Shown in pieces: positions 45,781-55,022 of a stretch of DNA of 64,000 nucleotides. Both the position numbers and the translations under genes were made by a program. The notes beneath the pieces were generated by a model that did not search any database, had not been told where the DNA came from, and saw only the letters and a program-made list of their open reading frames with translations. Each line of letters starts with the position of its first letter. Within the stretch, counting starts at the first letter, position 1. Source of the DNA: Acaudatibacter sp035532115. Its GTDB lineage: Bacteria > Pseudomonadota > Alphaproteobacteria > Caulobacterales > Caulobacteraceae. The stretch is taken from assembly GCA_035532115.1 (NCBI GenBank), contig DATKRO010000089.1:34226-98225 (forward strand). Reading direction: 5' to 3'.

Positions 45781-47157
45781 CTACTCCGCCGCCTCCAGCC
45801 CGGCCGGGCGTTCGGCCTTCAGCTTCTCGGCCACCAGGAACGCCAGCTCCAGCGCCTGTTCGCCGTTGAGGCGCGGGTCGCAATGGGTGTGGTAGCGGTC
45901 GCCGAGTTCGCCTTCCGACAGCGCCCGCGCCCCGCCCAGGCACTCGGTGACGTTCTGCCCGGTCATCTCCAGATGCACGCCGCCAGGGTGCACGCCCTCA
46001 GCCGCCGCGATCTCGATGAAGCTCTTCACCTCGGCGAGGATATGGTCGAAGCGCCGCGTCTTGTAGCCGTTGTTCGCCGTCAGCGTATTGCCGTGCATCG
46101 GGTCGATGGCCCAGACGACGCTGCGGCCCTCGCGCCGCGTCGCGTCCATCAAAGCCGGCAGGCGCGCGCCGATCCTGTCGGCCCCGAAGCGGCCATAGAG
46201 CGTCAGGCGGCCGGGTTCGTCCGCCGGATTCAGGGCGTCGACGAGGCGGATGAGGTCGTCCGGCGCCATCGTCGGTCCCACCTTCACGCCGACGGGGTTC
46301 TTGATCCCCTTTGCGAACTCCACGTGGGCGCCGTCCAGCTGGCGCGTGCGCTCGCCGATCCAGACGAGATGGGCCGAGGTGTCGTACCAGTCGCCGGAGG
46401 TGGAATCGACGCGGGTCATCGCCTCCTCGAACCCCAGCAGCAGGGCCTCGTGGCAGGTGAAGAACTCCACCCGGTGCAGCTCCGGCTGGGTCTCGGGGGT
46501 GACGCCGATGGCGGCCATGAAGGTAAGGGTCTCGGAGATCTTCTCGGCAAGTTCCCGGTAGCGCGCGCCCTGCGGGCTGCCCTCGACGAAGCCCAGGGTC
46601 CAGCGATGGATATTGTAGAGGTCGGCGTAGCCGCCGCCGGCGAAGGCGCGCAGCAGGTTCAGCGTCGCCGAGGATTGGGCGTAGGCCTTCACCAACCGCT
46701 CGGGGTCGGGCCGGCGCGCCTCGGGGCTGAACTCCATGCCGTTGATATTGTCGCCGCGGTAGGACGGCAAGGTGACGCCGTCGATGGTCTCCGTCGGCGC
46801 CGAGCGCGGCTTGGCGAACTGGCCGGCCATCCGTCCCACCTTCACCACCGGCTTGCCGCCGGCGAAGGTCAGGATCACCGCCATCTGCAGCACCAGACGG
46901 AAGAGGTCGCGGATGTTGTCGGCGGAGAATTCCTTGAAGCTCTCGGCGCAGTCGCCGCCCTGCAGCAGGAAAGCCCGGCCGGCCGCGACCTGGCCCAGCA
47001 GCCCCTTCAGCCGCCGCGCCTCGCCGGCGAACACCAGCGGCGGCATGCGGCGAAGCTCGGCCTCGGCGCGCTCCAGCGCCGCGAGGTCGGGATAGTCCTG
47101 CGGCACGTGCCGCGCCGGCAGGCTTCTCCAGGACGCAGGCGTCCAGCGGTCGGTCAT
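45781..47157 (-). CDS. 3-deoxy-7-phosphoheptulonate synthase, class II
   Basis: A 458-residue class II DAHP synthase, the first enzyme of the shikimate pathway, joining phosphoenolpyruvate and erythrose 4-phosphate. Signatures: LLQGGDCAESF near the N-terminus, KVGRMAGQFAKPRS, RGDNINGMEF, and the metal/substrate block DPMHGNT followed by the C-terminal HLEMTGQNVTE. The ATG at 47157 gives the standard start MTDRWTPASWRSLPA. Class II enzymes are plant-like or microbial and are often regulated by aromatic amino acids or chorismate mutase; no regulatory extension is visible. Confidence 0.96.
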   Translation of the reverse strand: MTDRWTPASWRSLPARHVPQDYPDLAALERAEAELRRMPPLVFAGEARRLKGLLGQVAAGRAFLLQGGDCAESFKEFSADNIRDLFRLVLQMAVILTFAGGKPVVKVGRMAGQFAKPRSAPTETIDGVTLPSYRGDNINGMEFSPEARRPDPERLVKAYAQSSATLNLLRAFAGGGYADLYNIHRWTLGFVEGSPQGARYRELAEKISETLTFMAAIGVTPETQPELHRVEFFTCHEALLLGFEEAMTRVDSTSGDWYDTSAHLVWIGERTRQLDGAHVEFAKGIKNPVGVKVGPTMAPDDLIRLVDALNPADEPGRLTLYGRFGADRIGARLPALMDATRREGRSVVWAIDPMHGNTLTANNGYKTRRFDHILAEVKSFIEIAAAEGVHPGGVHLEMTGQNVTECLGGARALSEGELGDRYHTHCDPRLNGEQALELAFLVAEKLKAERPAGLEAAE

Positions 47158-47294
47158 CGGGGGCGCCTTCTCGAAGGCCGCGGGTTCTAGCGCGGATGCA
47201 CGCGCGAGGCAAAAGCCGCTGCGGCGCGACAGAGGGCGATCCTCGCCGTGAGGACGGCCCAATCCATGGGGATCTGGGACCGGGCCGGCGTCGA

Positions 47295-47609
47295 TCAAGC
47301 CGCCGACTCGATCCGGCGCTCGATCCATTGATTGAGGCTCACTCCCTCCGCCTGGGCGCGAAGGGCGGCGCGGCGATGAATTCTGGGATCGATGCGCAAG
47401 GGGATCTTGCCGCTATAGGGACGATCCGGGGGCTCGCCGCGCTCACGACAGAAGCCGAGATAATCGTCGATGCTGTCGCGGAACGCCTGCTCCACGTCGG
47501 CATAGCTCGCGCCCTCGAAGGTGATCACGTCGCGAAGGCCGGCGACGCGGCCGCTGAACACCCCCTCGTCGGCCTCGACCGTCCCGACATAGCCTTTGTA
47601 TTCGAGCAT
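47295..47609 (-). CDS. Solitary HicB-family antitoxin-like protein
   Basis: A 104-residue HicB-type protein. The N-terminal partly degraded RNase-H fold (MLEYKGYVGTVEADEGVFSG, then FRDSIDDYLGFCRERG) and the C-terminal ribbon-helix-helix (KIPLRIDPRIHRRAALRAQ) are both present. No hicA toxin gene lies beside it. The upstream aminotransferase gene ends 30 bp before its start on the same strand, so they may share a message. It may act as a regulator, or its toxin may be lost. Confidence 0.85.
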   Translation of the reverse strand: MLEYKGYVGTVEADEGVFSGRVAGLRDVITFEGASYADVEQAFRDSIDDYLGFCRERGEPPDRPYSGKIPLRIDPRIHRRAALRAQAEGVSLNQWIERRIESAA

Positions 47610-47639
47610 TCCCGCTACTCCCGATCCGGCGTTCGCCGA

Positions 47640-48968
47640 TCATCCAAGCACTTCGCCGATCGATCGCGCCAGCACCTCGACCATCAGGTCGATCTCCGCT
47701 TCAGTGACGATGAAGGGCGGCCCCAGGCAGATGATGTCGCGCACCGCGCCGGTGCCGCCGGGATAGAAGAAGACGCCGTGCCGGAGCGCCCGGCCGACGA
47801 TGCGGTTGGTGATCGCGTCGGCCTCGTCGAAGGGCTGGAGGCTGGCGCGGTCGCGGACTATCTCCACGGCCTGCAGCAGGCCGAGCCCGCGGATCTCGGC
47901 GACATTGGGATGCTGACCCAGCCGCCAGCGCAGCTGGTCGCCCAGCCTTTCCCCCAGCGTCTTGGCCCGCTCGACCAGGCTCTCGCGCTCCAGGATCGCC
48001 AGCACGGCCTCGGCCGCCGCGCACGCGGACGTGAGGGCGGCGAAGGTGTGGAACATGACGCTCTGGCCGGCCTCGATGATCGGCGCCGCCACCTCGCCCG
48101 TGGCGTAGACCCCGCAGATCGCCGCATAGCCGCCCGCGAGACCCTTGCCGGAGACCAGGATGTCGGGTCGCACGCCCCAATGGTCCACCGCAAACTTCGC
48201 CCCGGTGCGGCCGAAACCGGTCATCACTTCGTCGACGACCAGGAGGATGCCGTGTTCGTCGCAGAGGGCGCGAACGCCGGGCAGGTAGTCGGCCGGAGGC
48301 ACGATGGCGCCGCCGCTGGAGCCGGTGATCGCCTCGACCACCAGGGCGGCGATTCGGCCCGGTCCCCGCGCCTCGATCGCCGCGCGCGTTGCCTCAACGT
48401 AATGGCGGCCGGCGTCGGGGTGGTGCGCGCCCAGAGGGCAGCGCAGCGGCCACGGCGTCGGCGCGGCGGCGAAGCTGCGCAGGAACCCCTCCAGGCCGCG
48501 CTTGCGCCCCGCATGCCCTGAAAGCCCGGCCATGGCCAGCGTCGTGCCGTGGTAGGAAAGCTCGCGCGCCATCACCTCTACGCGCTGCGCCTCGCCCCGG
48601 GCGGCGAAGTGCTGGAGCGCGATCTTCACCGCCGCCTCGACGCCCTCGGAGCCGCCGCTGGTCAGATGCACGTGACGTAGGCCGGCGGGCAGCCAGTCGC
48701 GCCGCAGCCGCTCGACCAGCGCCTCGCGCTCTGGCGTCTTCCAGGTCGGCACCACGTAGCAGGCTCCGGCGCTGGCCCTGGCGATCGCTTGCGCCACCTC
48801 GGTGCGGCCGTGGCCGACGTTGGCGACGATCGCGCCGCCGGCGGCGTCGAGTATCCGCCGGCCGCCGTCCTCGATCAGCCAGGCGCCCTCGCCGCCGACG
48901 ATGCGCGTGGCGCGCCCGGGCAGGAAGGGCCAGTCGGCAAGATCGGCTGCGTCGCCAGGCTGCGGCAT
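47640..48968 (-). CDS. Class III aminotransferase, PLP-dependent
   Basis: A 442-residue pyridoxal-phosphate enzyme of the omega-aminotransferase group. The cofactor lysine is in VSGKGLAGGYA, the phosphate-binding segment is TSGGSEGVEAAVKIA, and the Asp that holds the pyridine N is in LLVVDEVMTGFGRTG. Relatives transaminate omega-amino acids, diamines or aspartate-like substrates. Start ATG at 48968. It is divergent from the HWE kinase gene with 172 bp between. Specificity cannot be decided. Confidence 0.92.
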   Translation of the reverse strand: MPQPGDAADLADWPFLPGRATRIVGGEGAWLIEDGGRRILDAAGGAIVANVGHGRTEVAQAIARASAGACYVVPTWKTPEREALVERLRRDWLPAGLRHVHLTSGGSEGVEAAVKIALQHFAARGEAQRVEVMARELSYHGTTLAMAGLSGHAGRKRGLEGFLRSFAAAPTPWPLRCPLGAHHPDAGRHYVEATRAAIEARGPGRIAALVVEAITGSSGGAIVPPADYLPGVRALCDEHGILLVVDEVMTGFGRTGAKFAVDHWGVRPDILVSGKGLAGGYAAICGVYATGEVAAPIIEAGQSVMFHTFAALTSACAAAEAVLAILERESLVERAKTLGERLGDQLRWRLGQHPNVAEIRGLGLLQAVEIVRDRASLQPFDEADAITNRIVGRALRHGVFFYPGGTGAVRDIICLGPPFIVTEAEIDLMVEVLARSIGEVLG

Positions 48969-49140
48969 GGCTCTCTCCTCCCCGTCCGCGGCTGCGCTCG
49001 CGCCCGTGCGGCGGCAGGCCCCGTTGCATGAGACGACACCGCCCGGCTAGGGTGCAGGCTGGTGGGCTGCCTGAGCCCGCCCGCGTCTTCGACGAGGGCG
49101 GCCCGAGATCGCCCGCCGACCATGTTTCCTCGGCGCCGGA

Positions 49141-50916
49141 ATGTTCGCAGCAACCATAGATACCGCCGCCCGGCTCGAGCAACTGTTCGATAATGCGCCG
49201 ACGCTGGTGCTGGTGCTGCGCGGACCCGACCATCTCATCGACTACGCCAACCCCGCCTACATGCGCTTCGTCGGGCCGCGGGCGCTGCGCGGCAGGCCCT
49301 ACCGCGAGGCGCTGGCCGACATCGCCGCCCAGGGCTACCTCGAGCGCCTCGACGAGGTGCTGCGCTCGGGCGAGCCTTTCGTCGGCACGGCGATGCCGAC
49401 GCGCATCGAGCGCCCTGCCGAGCCGGCCGAGGTCCGCTGGTTCGATTTCGTCTATCAGCCCCTGCTCGGCGCGGGGGGTGCGGTCGAAGGCATCGTCGGC
49501 CAGGCCAACGACGTGACCGCCCGGGTGGACGCCGACCGCGCCGCCCAGCAGAATCAGGCGCGCCTGGAACTCGCCGCCAGGGCCGCGGGACTGGGCATCT
49601 GGGAATGGCGGGTGGACACCGGCCAGATGCTCTATTCGGCCCGCGCCAAGGAGATCTGCGGCTTCGCGCCCGACCAGGAGATCAGCTTCGCCGACGTCGT
49701 CGCGGTCACGCATCCGGACGACTACCCCTTCACCTCGGCCCAGTCGCGCCGCGCCCTCGATCCGCGGGTGCGCGACAGGAACCCTTACGAGTATCGCGTC
49801 GTGCGCGGCGACGGCGTGGTGCGCTGGGTGCGCGCCCACGGAGAGGCCGTCTTCGAGCCGACCGCCGACGGCGAGCGCGCCGTCCGCTACATCGGCACCC
49901 TCGAGGACATCACCGAGCGGCGCGAGATCGAGGAGCGGCTGCGGGCCTCCGAGGCGCGGCTGCGCCTCGCCATCGAGGCAGGGCGCACGACCGTCTGGAC
50001 CTGGGACGTGGGCCGGGATGCGGCGCTGCTGACCGACGAGCTGCGCGCCGTGCTGGGCCTGCCGGCCGGCGCCGAGGCCAGCGTCGAGGAGCGCCGGGCT
50101 CAGGTCCATCCAGACGATCGCGCCGGCCTGGCGCAGCTGCGGGAGCGCGTGCTGACGAGCCACGATCGCTTCCTCGATTTCGAGTTCCGCTACTTCTGGC
50201 CCGACGGCCGCCTGCGCTGGCTGCAGGCCCGTTCGGAGATTCTGCGCACCGCCGCCGGCCAGCCGACCGCCGTCACCGGAGTGATCATGGACGTCACCGA
50301 GCGTAGGGAGAGCGAAGAGCGCCTGACGCTGCTCGCCCGCGAGGTCGACCACCGCGCCAACAATCTGCTCAGCGTCATCCAGGGGACGGTGGCGCTCTCG
50401 ACGGGCGCGACCCCGGACGAGCTGCGCCAGGTGATCACCGGCCGGCTCGCGGCGCTGGCGCGGGCGCATCAGCTGCTCTCCGACGCCCGCTGGACCGGCG
50501 CCGACCTGCACCGGCTCCTCAGCGAGGAACTGCGCCCGTTCGGGCTCGACGAGCGCGTCACCCTCGCCGGACCGCCCTGCTCGCTTTCGCCGCCTCAGGC
50601 GCAGGCCATGGCCATGGCGATCCACGAACTGGCCACTAATGCGGTGAAATATGGCGCGCTCTCGGTTCCCAGCGGCGTGATCGAGCTGAGCTGGTCGCGC
50701 CAGCAGGGCAAGCTCCGGCTCGGCTGGCTTGAGCGCGGCGGACCGCCGGTCTCGACGCCGACCCGGGTCGGCCTGGGCGCGAGCATCCTGGAGCGCGCCC
50801 TCGCCGGGGCGCTGGGCGGCGCCGTCGCGCGCGAGTGGCGCCCCGAAGGTCTGGCCTGCCGGCTCACCCTGCCGCTGGGCGAGGCGGCGGCGCTCGAGAA
50901 CGCCGGCGCGAGCTGA
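49141..50916 (+). CDS. PAS-domain HWE-family sensor histidine kinase
   Basis: A 591-residue soluble kinase with three PAS domains (about 10-130, 140-265, 275-395); the second ends in a PAC-like ALDPRVRDRNPYEYRVVRG and the third in DVTERRESEERL. The phosphoacceptor is His404 in REVDHRANNLL, the HWE-type box. The ATPase domain has HELATNAVKYGAL, an N box with Asn. HWE kinases often feed the PhyR-NepR-EcfG general stress response in alphaproteobacteria, which fits, but no response regulator lies beside it. PAS ligands (light, redox, small molecule) are not readable. Confidence 0.9.
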   Translation: MFAATIDTAARLEQLFDNAPTLVLVLRGPDHLIDYANPAYMRFVGPRALRGRPYREALADIAAQGYLERLDEVLRSGEPFVGTAMPTRIERPAEPAEVRWFDFVYQPLLGAGGAVEGIVGQANDVTARVDADRAAQQNQARLELAARAAGLGIWEWRVDTGQMLYSARAKEICGFAPDQEISFADVVAVTHPDDYPFTSAQSRRALDPRVRDRNPYEYRVVRGDGVVRWVRAHGEAVFEPTADGERAVRYIGTLEDITERREIEERLRASEARLRLAIEAGRTTVWTWDVGRDAALLTDELRAVLGLPAGAEASVEERRAQVHPDDRAGLAQLRERVLTSHDRFLDFEFRYFWPDGRLRWLQARSEILRTAAGQPTAVTGVIMDVTERRESEERLTLLAREVDHRANNLLSVIQGTVALSTGATPDELRQVITGRLAALARAHQLLSDARWTGADLHRLLSEELRPFGLDERVTLAGPPCSLSPPQAQAMAMAIHELATNAVKYGALSVPSGVIELSWSRQQGKLRLGWLERGGPPVSTPTRVGLGASILERALAGALGGAVAREWRPEGLACRLTLPLGEAAALENAGAS

Positions 50917-51005
50917 CCTCGGGTCGCGGTTGCGCGGCCTCGATCGAGGGGGCATGGACGAAGCCGGGTGCGCCGCGGACGGCGCGCCGCTGCGAGGAGC
51001 GCCCC

Positions 51006-52241
51006 ATGGCCATCGATTTCGAGATTCCGGCGGAGGCCAAGGCCATCCGCGAGAAGGTGCGCGCCTGGGTGCACGACGAATGCATCCCGGCCGAGAAGCA
51101 GCTCCTGGAGGGAGCGGACTACAAGCAGACCCTGGCGGCCCTGCGCGCCAAGGCCCGCTCGCGCGGCCTCTGGTGTCCGTTCATTCCGCCGCAGCACGGC
51201 GGCATGGGCCTCGGCCCCCTCGCCAACGCCCTGGTGCAGATGGAACTCGGCGAGAGCTACCTCGGCGCGCTCTCGATGAACACTCAAGGGCCCGACGACG
51301 CCACCATGCTGACCCTGCTGGAGCACGGCACCGACTTCCAGAAGGAGAAGTTCCTCAAGCCCCTGCTCGAGGGGGAAAAGCGCATCTGCTACTCGATGAC
51401 CGAGAAGGCCGCCGGCGCCGACGCCACCGGCATGCAGACCCGCGCGGTCAAGGACGGCAACGAGAACTACGTGCTGAACGGCGAGAAGTGGTTCTCCTCG
51501 GCCGCCGACGTCGCCGACATCGCCCTCGTCATGGCCAAGACCGACCCTGAGGCGCCGCGCCACCAGCAGTTCTCCACCTTCCTGGTCGAGCTGCCCAACC
51601 CCGGCTACCGGATCAAGCGCGCCATCCCCACCATGGCCGCCGAAGGCCCGCTGAGCCACATCCTCGGCGGCGGCCACTGCGAGATCGAGATCAAGGACCT
51701 GGTGGTTCCGGCCGAAAATCTCCTCGGCGGCGAGGGCCAGGGGTTCAACATGGGCCAGCATCGCCTCGCCTACGGGCGCCTGCGCCACGGCATGCACAAC
51801 GTCGCCATGGCGCAGCGGGCGCTCGACATGGCCACCGCCCGCGTCACCAGCCGCTCCACCTTCGGCGGGCCGCTGCACCAGCGCCAGGCGGTGCAGTTCA
51901 TGCTCGCCGAGTGCGCCACCGAACTCTACATCGCCCGGCTGATGCTGCTGCACATCGCCTACAAGGCCGAGAACAAGCTGGACCTTCGCCAGGAGAACTC
52001 CATCGCCAAGGTCTATCTCGCCAACATGGTGCACAAGGTGGTCGACACCGCCATCCAGCTGCACGGCGCCCTCGGCTACTCCATGGATACGCCGCTGGCG
52101 CGCTGGTACACCCAGATCCGCTCGCAGCGGCTGGTCGACGGCCCCGACGAGGTCCACAGGTGGACCGTCGGCCGGAACGTCATCCGCGCCTTTCAGAAGG
52201 ACGGCACCACCGCCGCCGCAGCCGGAGGCGACATGCTGTAG
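51006..52241 (+). CDS. Acyl-CoA dehydrogenase family protein
   Basis: A 411-residue FAD-dependent dehydrogenase. The FAD-side loop YSMTEKAAGADAT corresponds to the YxxTEPxAGSD motif with Lys-Ala in place of Pro. The ATG at 51006 follows CGAGGAGCGCCCC. The C-terminal domain has LHGALGYSMDTPLARW and RLVDGPDEVHR. Slightly longer than short-chain enzymes; substrate likely a long- or branched-chain acyl-CoA but not determinable. It is in the same direction as the kinase gene, 89 bp apart. Confidence 0.92.
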   Translation: MAIDFEIPAEAKAIREKVRAWVHDECIPAEKQLLEGADYKQTLAALRAKARSRGLWCPFIPPQHGGMGLGPLANALVQMELGESYLGALSMNTQGPDDATMLTLLEHGTDFQKEKFLKPLLEGEKRICYSMTEKAAGADATGMQTRAVKDGNENYVLNGEKWFSSAADVADIALVMAKTDPEAPRHQQFSTFLVELPNPGYRIKRAIPTMAAEGPLSHILGGGHCEIEIKDLVVPAENLLGGEGQGFNMGQHRLAYGRLRHGMHNVAMAQRALDMATARVTSRSTFGGPLHQRQAVQFMLAECATELYIARLMLLHIAYKAENKLDLRQENSIAKVYLANMVHKVVDTAIQLHGALGYSMDTPLARWYTQIRSQRLVDGPDEVHRWTVGRNVIRAFQKDGTTAAAAGGDML

Positions 52242-52258
52242 AGCCCGCGCAGCGCCCC

Positions 52259-52849
52259 TCAGGCCGCCTCGCGCGCGCCCTGCACCACGTCGACGATGCC
52301 CCAGGCCCTAGCCTCCTCGGCGCTCATGAAGTGGTCGCGCTCGAGGGTCCGGGCGACCTCCTCCGGCGTATGGCCGCAGTGCCTGGCGTAGAGTTCGTTG
52401 ATGCGCTGTTGCGTCTCCAGCACGTCCTTGGCGTGGCGCTCGATGTCCGAGACCTTGCCCTGGAAGCCGCCCGAACCCTGGTGCACCATGATGCGCGCAT
52501 TGGGCAGCGAGACGCGCAGGCCCGGCGCGCCCGCCATCAGCAGGAACGAGCCCATCGAGGCGGCGAAGCCCATGCAGGTCGTGGCCACCGGACTCTTCAC
52601 GTACTGCATGGTGTCGTAGATGGCGAATCCCGCGGTCACCACCCCGCCGGGCGAATTGATGTACATTTCGATCGGCTTCTTCGGGTTCTCGGATTCCAGG
52701 AACAGCAGCTGGGCGCAGACGAGTGCGGCCATGCCGTCCTCGATCGGACCGTTGACGAAGACGATGCGCTCGCGCAGCAGCCGCGAGAAGATGTCGAAGG
52801 CGCGCTCGCCGCGGCTGGATTCCTCCACCACCATGGGCACCAGGCTCAT
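52259..52849 (-). CDS. ATP-dependent Clp protease proteolytic subunit (ClpP paralogue)
   Basis: A 196-residue ClpP-type peptidase. The catalytic triad is complete: Ser98 in GFAASMGSF, His123 in MVHQGSGGFQG and Asp172 in ERDHFMS. It is usual in length, with no propeptide evident. Its ATG overlaps the end of the SRPBCC gene (ATGA at 52846-52849), so it is third in an ArsR-SRPBCC-ClpP operon, and there is no ClpX gene beside it. This placement suggests a second, regulated ClpP rather than the main one next to clpX. Substrate choice depends on an ATPase partner that is not known. Confidence 0.9.
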   Translation of the reverse strand: MSLVPMVVEESSRGERAFDIFSRLLRERIVFVNGPIEDGMAALVCAQLLFLESENPKKPIEMYINSPGGVVTAGFAIYDTMQYVKSPVATTCMGFAASMGSFLLMAGAPGLRVSLPNARIMVHQGSGGFQGKVSDIERHAKDVLETQQRINELYARHCGHTPEEVARTLERDHFMSAEEARAWGIVDVVQGAREAA

Positions 52850-53190
52850 GCCGCCATCCTCCACCCATGGGCGGCGAGGGCCGGCCGGCGCGCACGCGGC
52901 GCGAAGAGCGCCACCTCGGCCAGACGCGCCGGCGCCCGGTGCGTTATGGTCAGGTGTGCGCCGCCATCGGCATTGCGGGCGACCTCGAAGCTGATCTCGC
53001 TCTCGCCGTCGCGCGTCGGCCAGGCGAGGTCGAGCCGCGATCCGGGCTCGCTGCGCACCACCCTGGCCGATCCGATCTCCGGCTCGCCCAGCCAGGCCTC
53101 GCGCAGCTGCGGATGGGCGAGCGCCCGCCACACCTTTTCGGGCGGCTCGGCCAGATCGCACTCGAACTCGAGGTCGGCGTCGCCGCTCAT
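52846..53190 (-). CDS. SRPBCC domain protein
   Basis: A 114-residue START/AHSA1-like protein (FECDLAEPPEKVWRALAHPQ at the N-terminus), shorter than the 145-residue relative at 22.6 kb because the C-terminal helix is cut. It overlaps the ArsR gene by 4 bp upstream and the ClpP gene by 4 bp downstream. It may bind a small hydrophobic ligand and act with the regulator or the protease. Function unknown. Confidence 0.85.
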   Translation of the reverse strand: MSGDADLEFECDLAEPPEKVWRALAHPQLREAWLGEPEIGSARVVRSEPGSRLDLAWPTRDGESEISFEVARNADGGAHLTITHRAPARLAEVALFAPRARRPALAAHGWRMAA

Positions 53191-53501
53191 TGGTCCATCC
53201 TCTGCAAGACGTCCTTCAGGCGCTCGATGCGCTCCGGCCAGAAGGCGCGGGTGCGTTCGATCCAGTCGATCAGCGGCGCCAGCCCCTGCGGCAGAGCGCG
53301 ATAGTAGGCGCAGCGCCCTTCCCGGCGCTCGGCCACCAGCCCGGCCGCCTTCAGCGCCGCCAGATGCTGCGACACCGCCGGCTGGCTGACGGCGAACCCC
53401 GCCGTCAGCGCCGAAACCGTCAGCTCCCCGCCCGCCAGCCGCTCATACACCGCCCGCCGCGTCGGATCGCCAAGCGCCCGGAAGATGTCGCCCTGGTGCA
53501 T
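53187..53501 (-). CDS. ArsR-family transcriptional repressor
   Basis: A 104-residue winged-helix protein (DIFRALGDPTRRAVYERLAG, recognition helix in VSQPAVSQHLAALKAAGLV). The C-terminal ALPQGLAPLIDWIERTRAFW is typical for SRPBCC-linked ArsR proteins. The ATG at 53501 is chosen because a start at 53519 would lie inside the palindromic operator just upstream. No metal-sensing cysteines. It heads the operon with SRPBCC and ClpP. Confidence 0.9.
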   Translation of the reverse strand: MHQGDIFRALGDPTRRAVYERLAGGELTVSALTAGFAVSQPAVSQHLAALKAAGLVAERREGRCAYYRALPQGLAPLIDWIERTRAFWPERIERLKDVLQRMDQ

Positions 53502-53510
53502 GCGCAAAGG

Positions 53511-53526
53511 ATAAGCCAATGCTTAT
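53511..53526. promoter_or_regulatory. Palindromic operator of the ArsR-SRPBCC-ClpP operon
   Basis: The inverted repeat ATAAGC-N4-GCTTAT (spacer CAAT) starts nine bases before the ArsR ATG. It is an AT-rich island in a GC-rich context and a typical ArsR-type half-site arrangement, so self-repression of the operon is likely. Confidence 0.65.
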
Positions 53527-53546
53527 GCAATGCAAGCCCCTCCCTC

Positions 53547-53556
53547 CCCTTCATGG
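53547..53556 (+). repeat. Left copy of the IS target-site duplication
   Basis: CCCTTCATGG directly abuts the left end of the insertion sequence; an identical 10-mer lies at 55023-55032 after its right end. Confidence 0.85.
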
Positions 53557-55022
53557 CTAGGCGATTCACACATCTCGGAGGGCCCATCCGTGGGCGAGGG
53601 ATCGGAAGTATTGGAGGCCGTGCCGGAAGGTGATGGGGCCTGGGGGTTTGGATTTGGGATAGCCGTCCCAGCCGCCGAGCTTGGCGATGATCCAGGCGGT
53701 CCAGGCGAGGGTTTTGGGCGGGTGAGGGTTCTTCTGCAGGGCCGTCTTTCCCTCGAGGGTGGGCCCCAGCGCCTGGAGGGTTTCGATCTCGGCGAGGGTG
53801 AAGGCGAAGGTGGCGTCCTGTTCGGATCGGCCGTCGCGCGCCTGAACGAGTTGCATGATGACGCAGGCGGCCTGGGCGGCGATGGCCGTCAGCTTGAGCA
53901 GGCGCTCGGCGGTCTCGACCTGACTGTCTTCCAGCTGAAGGCCTTGCTGTTTCAGCGTCCGGAAGAACTGCTCGATGATCCAGCGCAGACGGTACCAGCC
54001 GACCACCCGCCAGGCCATGGCCGCGTCTTCCACCGCATGGGTGGTGAGCAGCCGCCAGTGGATGGGTTCGGCGCCCTCGGGCGGGTCGATCTCGCTCACC
54101 TCCACCAGGGTCAGGCTCACCGTCTCGGCCAGGCCTTGCTCGATGGTGTTTTTCGGGCGCACGACCTCGACCCGGGCGAAGCCGACCGACAGCCGGGCCT
54201 TGCGCGCCGGCCGCCCGGTGCGTGCGCGCAGTTCCACCACCGCCTCCCCCGCCGCCCGCAGCGGCGCGGTCGACAGCTTGCCCCCGCCCCGGATCGGTCG
54301 ATCGTGCCAGGCGCGGGTCAGGATGTGGAAGCCCGCCTCGGGCACGCACGCCCACTTGGCGTAGATGTCGCTCTCGCGATCGCTGACCTCGGTCACCAGG
54401 GCCGCCGCCTGCAGCACCGGCTTGGCCGCCTGCGCCGTGGCCAGCCAACGCTCCGACTCCTTGTCGCTCAGCCGCCGATCGGCATGGGAGACCTCCACGC
54501 GGCCCCCCCGCGTCCAGATCCGGCCCGTCACCAGACCCAGCACCGAACCGGTCTCGGCGTCCACCCCCAGCATCGCGTGCAGCAGCACGCCGCGGCCGTT
54601 GCCCTTGCCGATCTCGCCCAGCCCACGTCGCCGCGCCGGCGTCGTGGTGAAGTTGATCTCGCTGGTGTCCTGAATGGCCAGCACGTGACGTCCCGCGCAG
54701 GCCGACCCGGCCGCCGGACCCCAACCTTCGATCAGCTTGTCCACCGTCACCCGGGCGTTGGCCAGGAAGCGGGAAAACCCGACGATCCCGCTGCGCTCTC
54801 CCCCCGCCAGCCGCCGCAAGCAAACGCTCTCGCGCGCAACCATCCGGTCCAGAATCTGGACCCCCTTTTTTCGAGACGCTCGTCCCCGAACGACCCCAGC
54901 AGATACTGTGACGACATCTCGACGCCTCCCTCGGTGCGTCGCAGACAGAATCACAGTTCGGGCCGCCGCCACGACTCACAGAAGAGCCATCACCGCAACA
55001 AAACGATGTGTGCATCCCCTAG
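53557..55022 (-). mobile_element. Complete IS4-family insertion sequence
   Basis: The element is 1466 bp. The ends are CTAGGCGATTCACACATC on the left and, on the complementary strand, CTAGGGGATGCACACATC on the right, 18-bp terminal inverted repeats with two mismatches. It is flanked by the 10-bp direct duplication CCCTTCATGG (53547-53556 and 55023-55032). It contains one transposase gene in reverse orientation. The element entered one arm of a palindromic intergenic repeat whose other arm remains at 55148-55163. Confidence 0.9.
53566..54917 (-). pseudogene. IS4-family transposase, frameshifted near its start
   Basis: A DDE transposase of about 450 residues, of the Tn5/IS4 group. DDE residues are seen in IQDTSEINF, VSDRESDIYAKW and the YREK-like signature YRLRWIIEQFFRTLK. 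The best start is ATG at 54917, with GGGAGG seven bases upstream; it begins MSSQYLLGSFGDERLEK. After about 16 codons the frame is lost at an A6G5 run on the coding strand (54861-54871 on the plus strand). Family pattern EKRGVQILD requires one more G; without it the main frame continues from another phase. Either a one-base deletion or a slippage-type frameshift control is possible. Confidence 0.85.
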
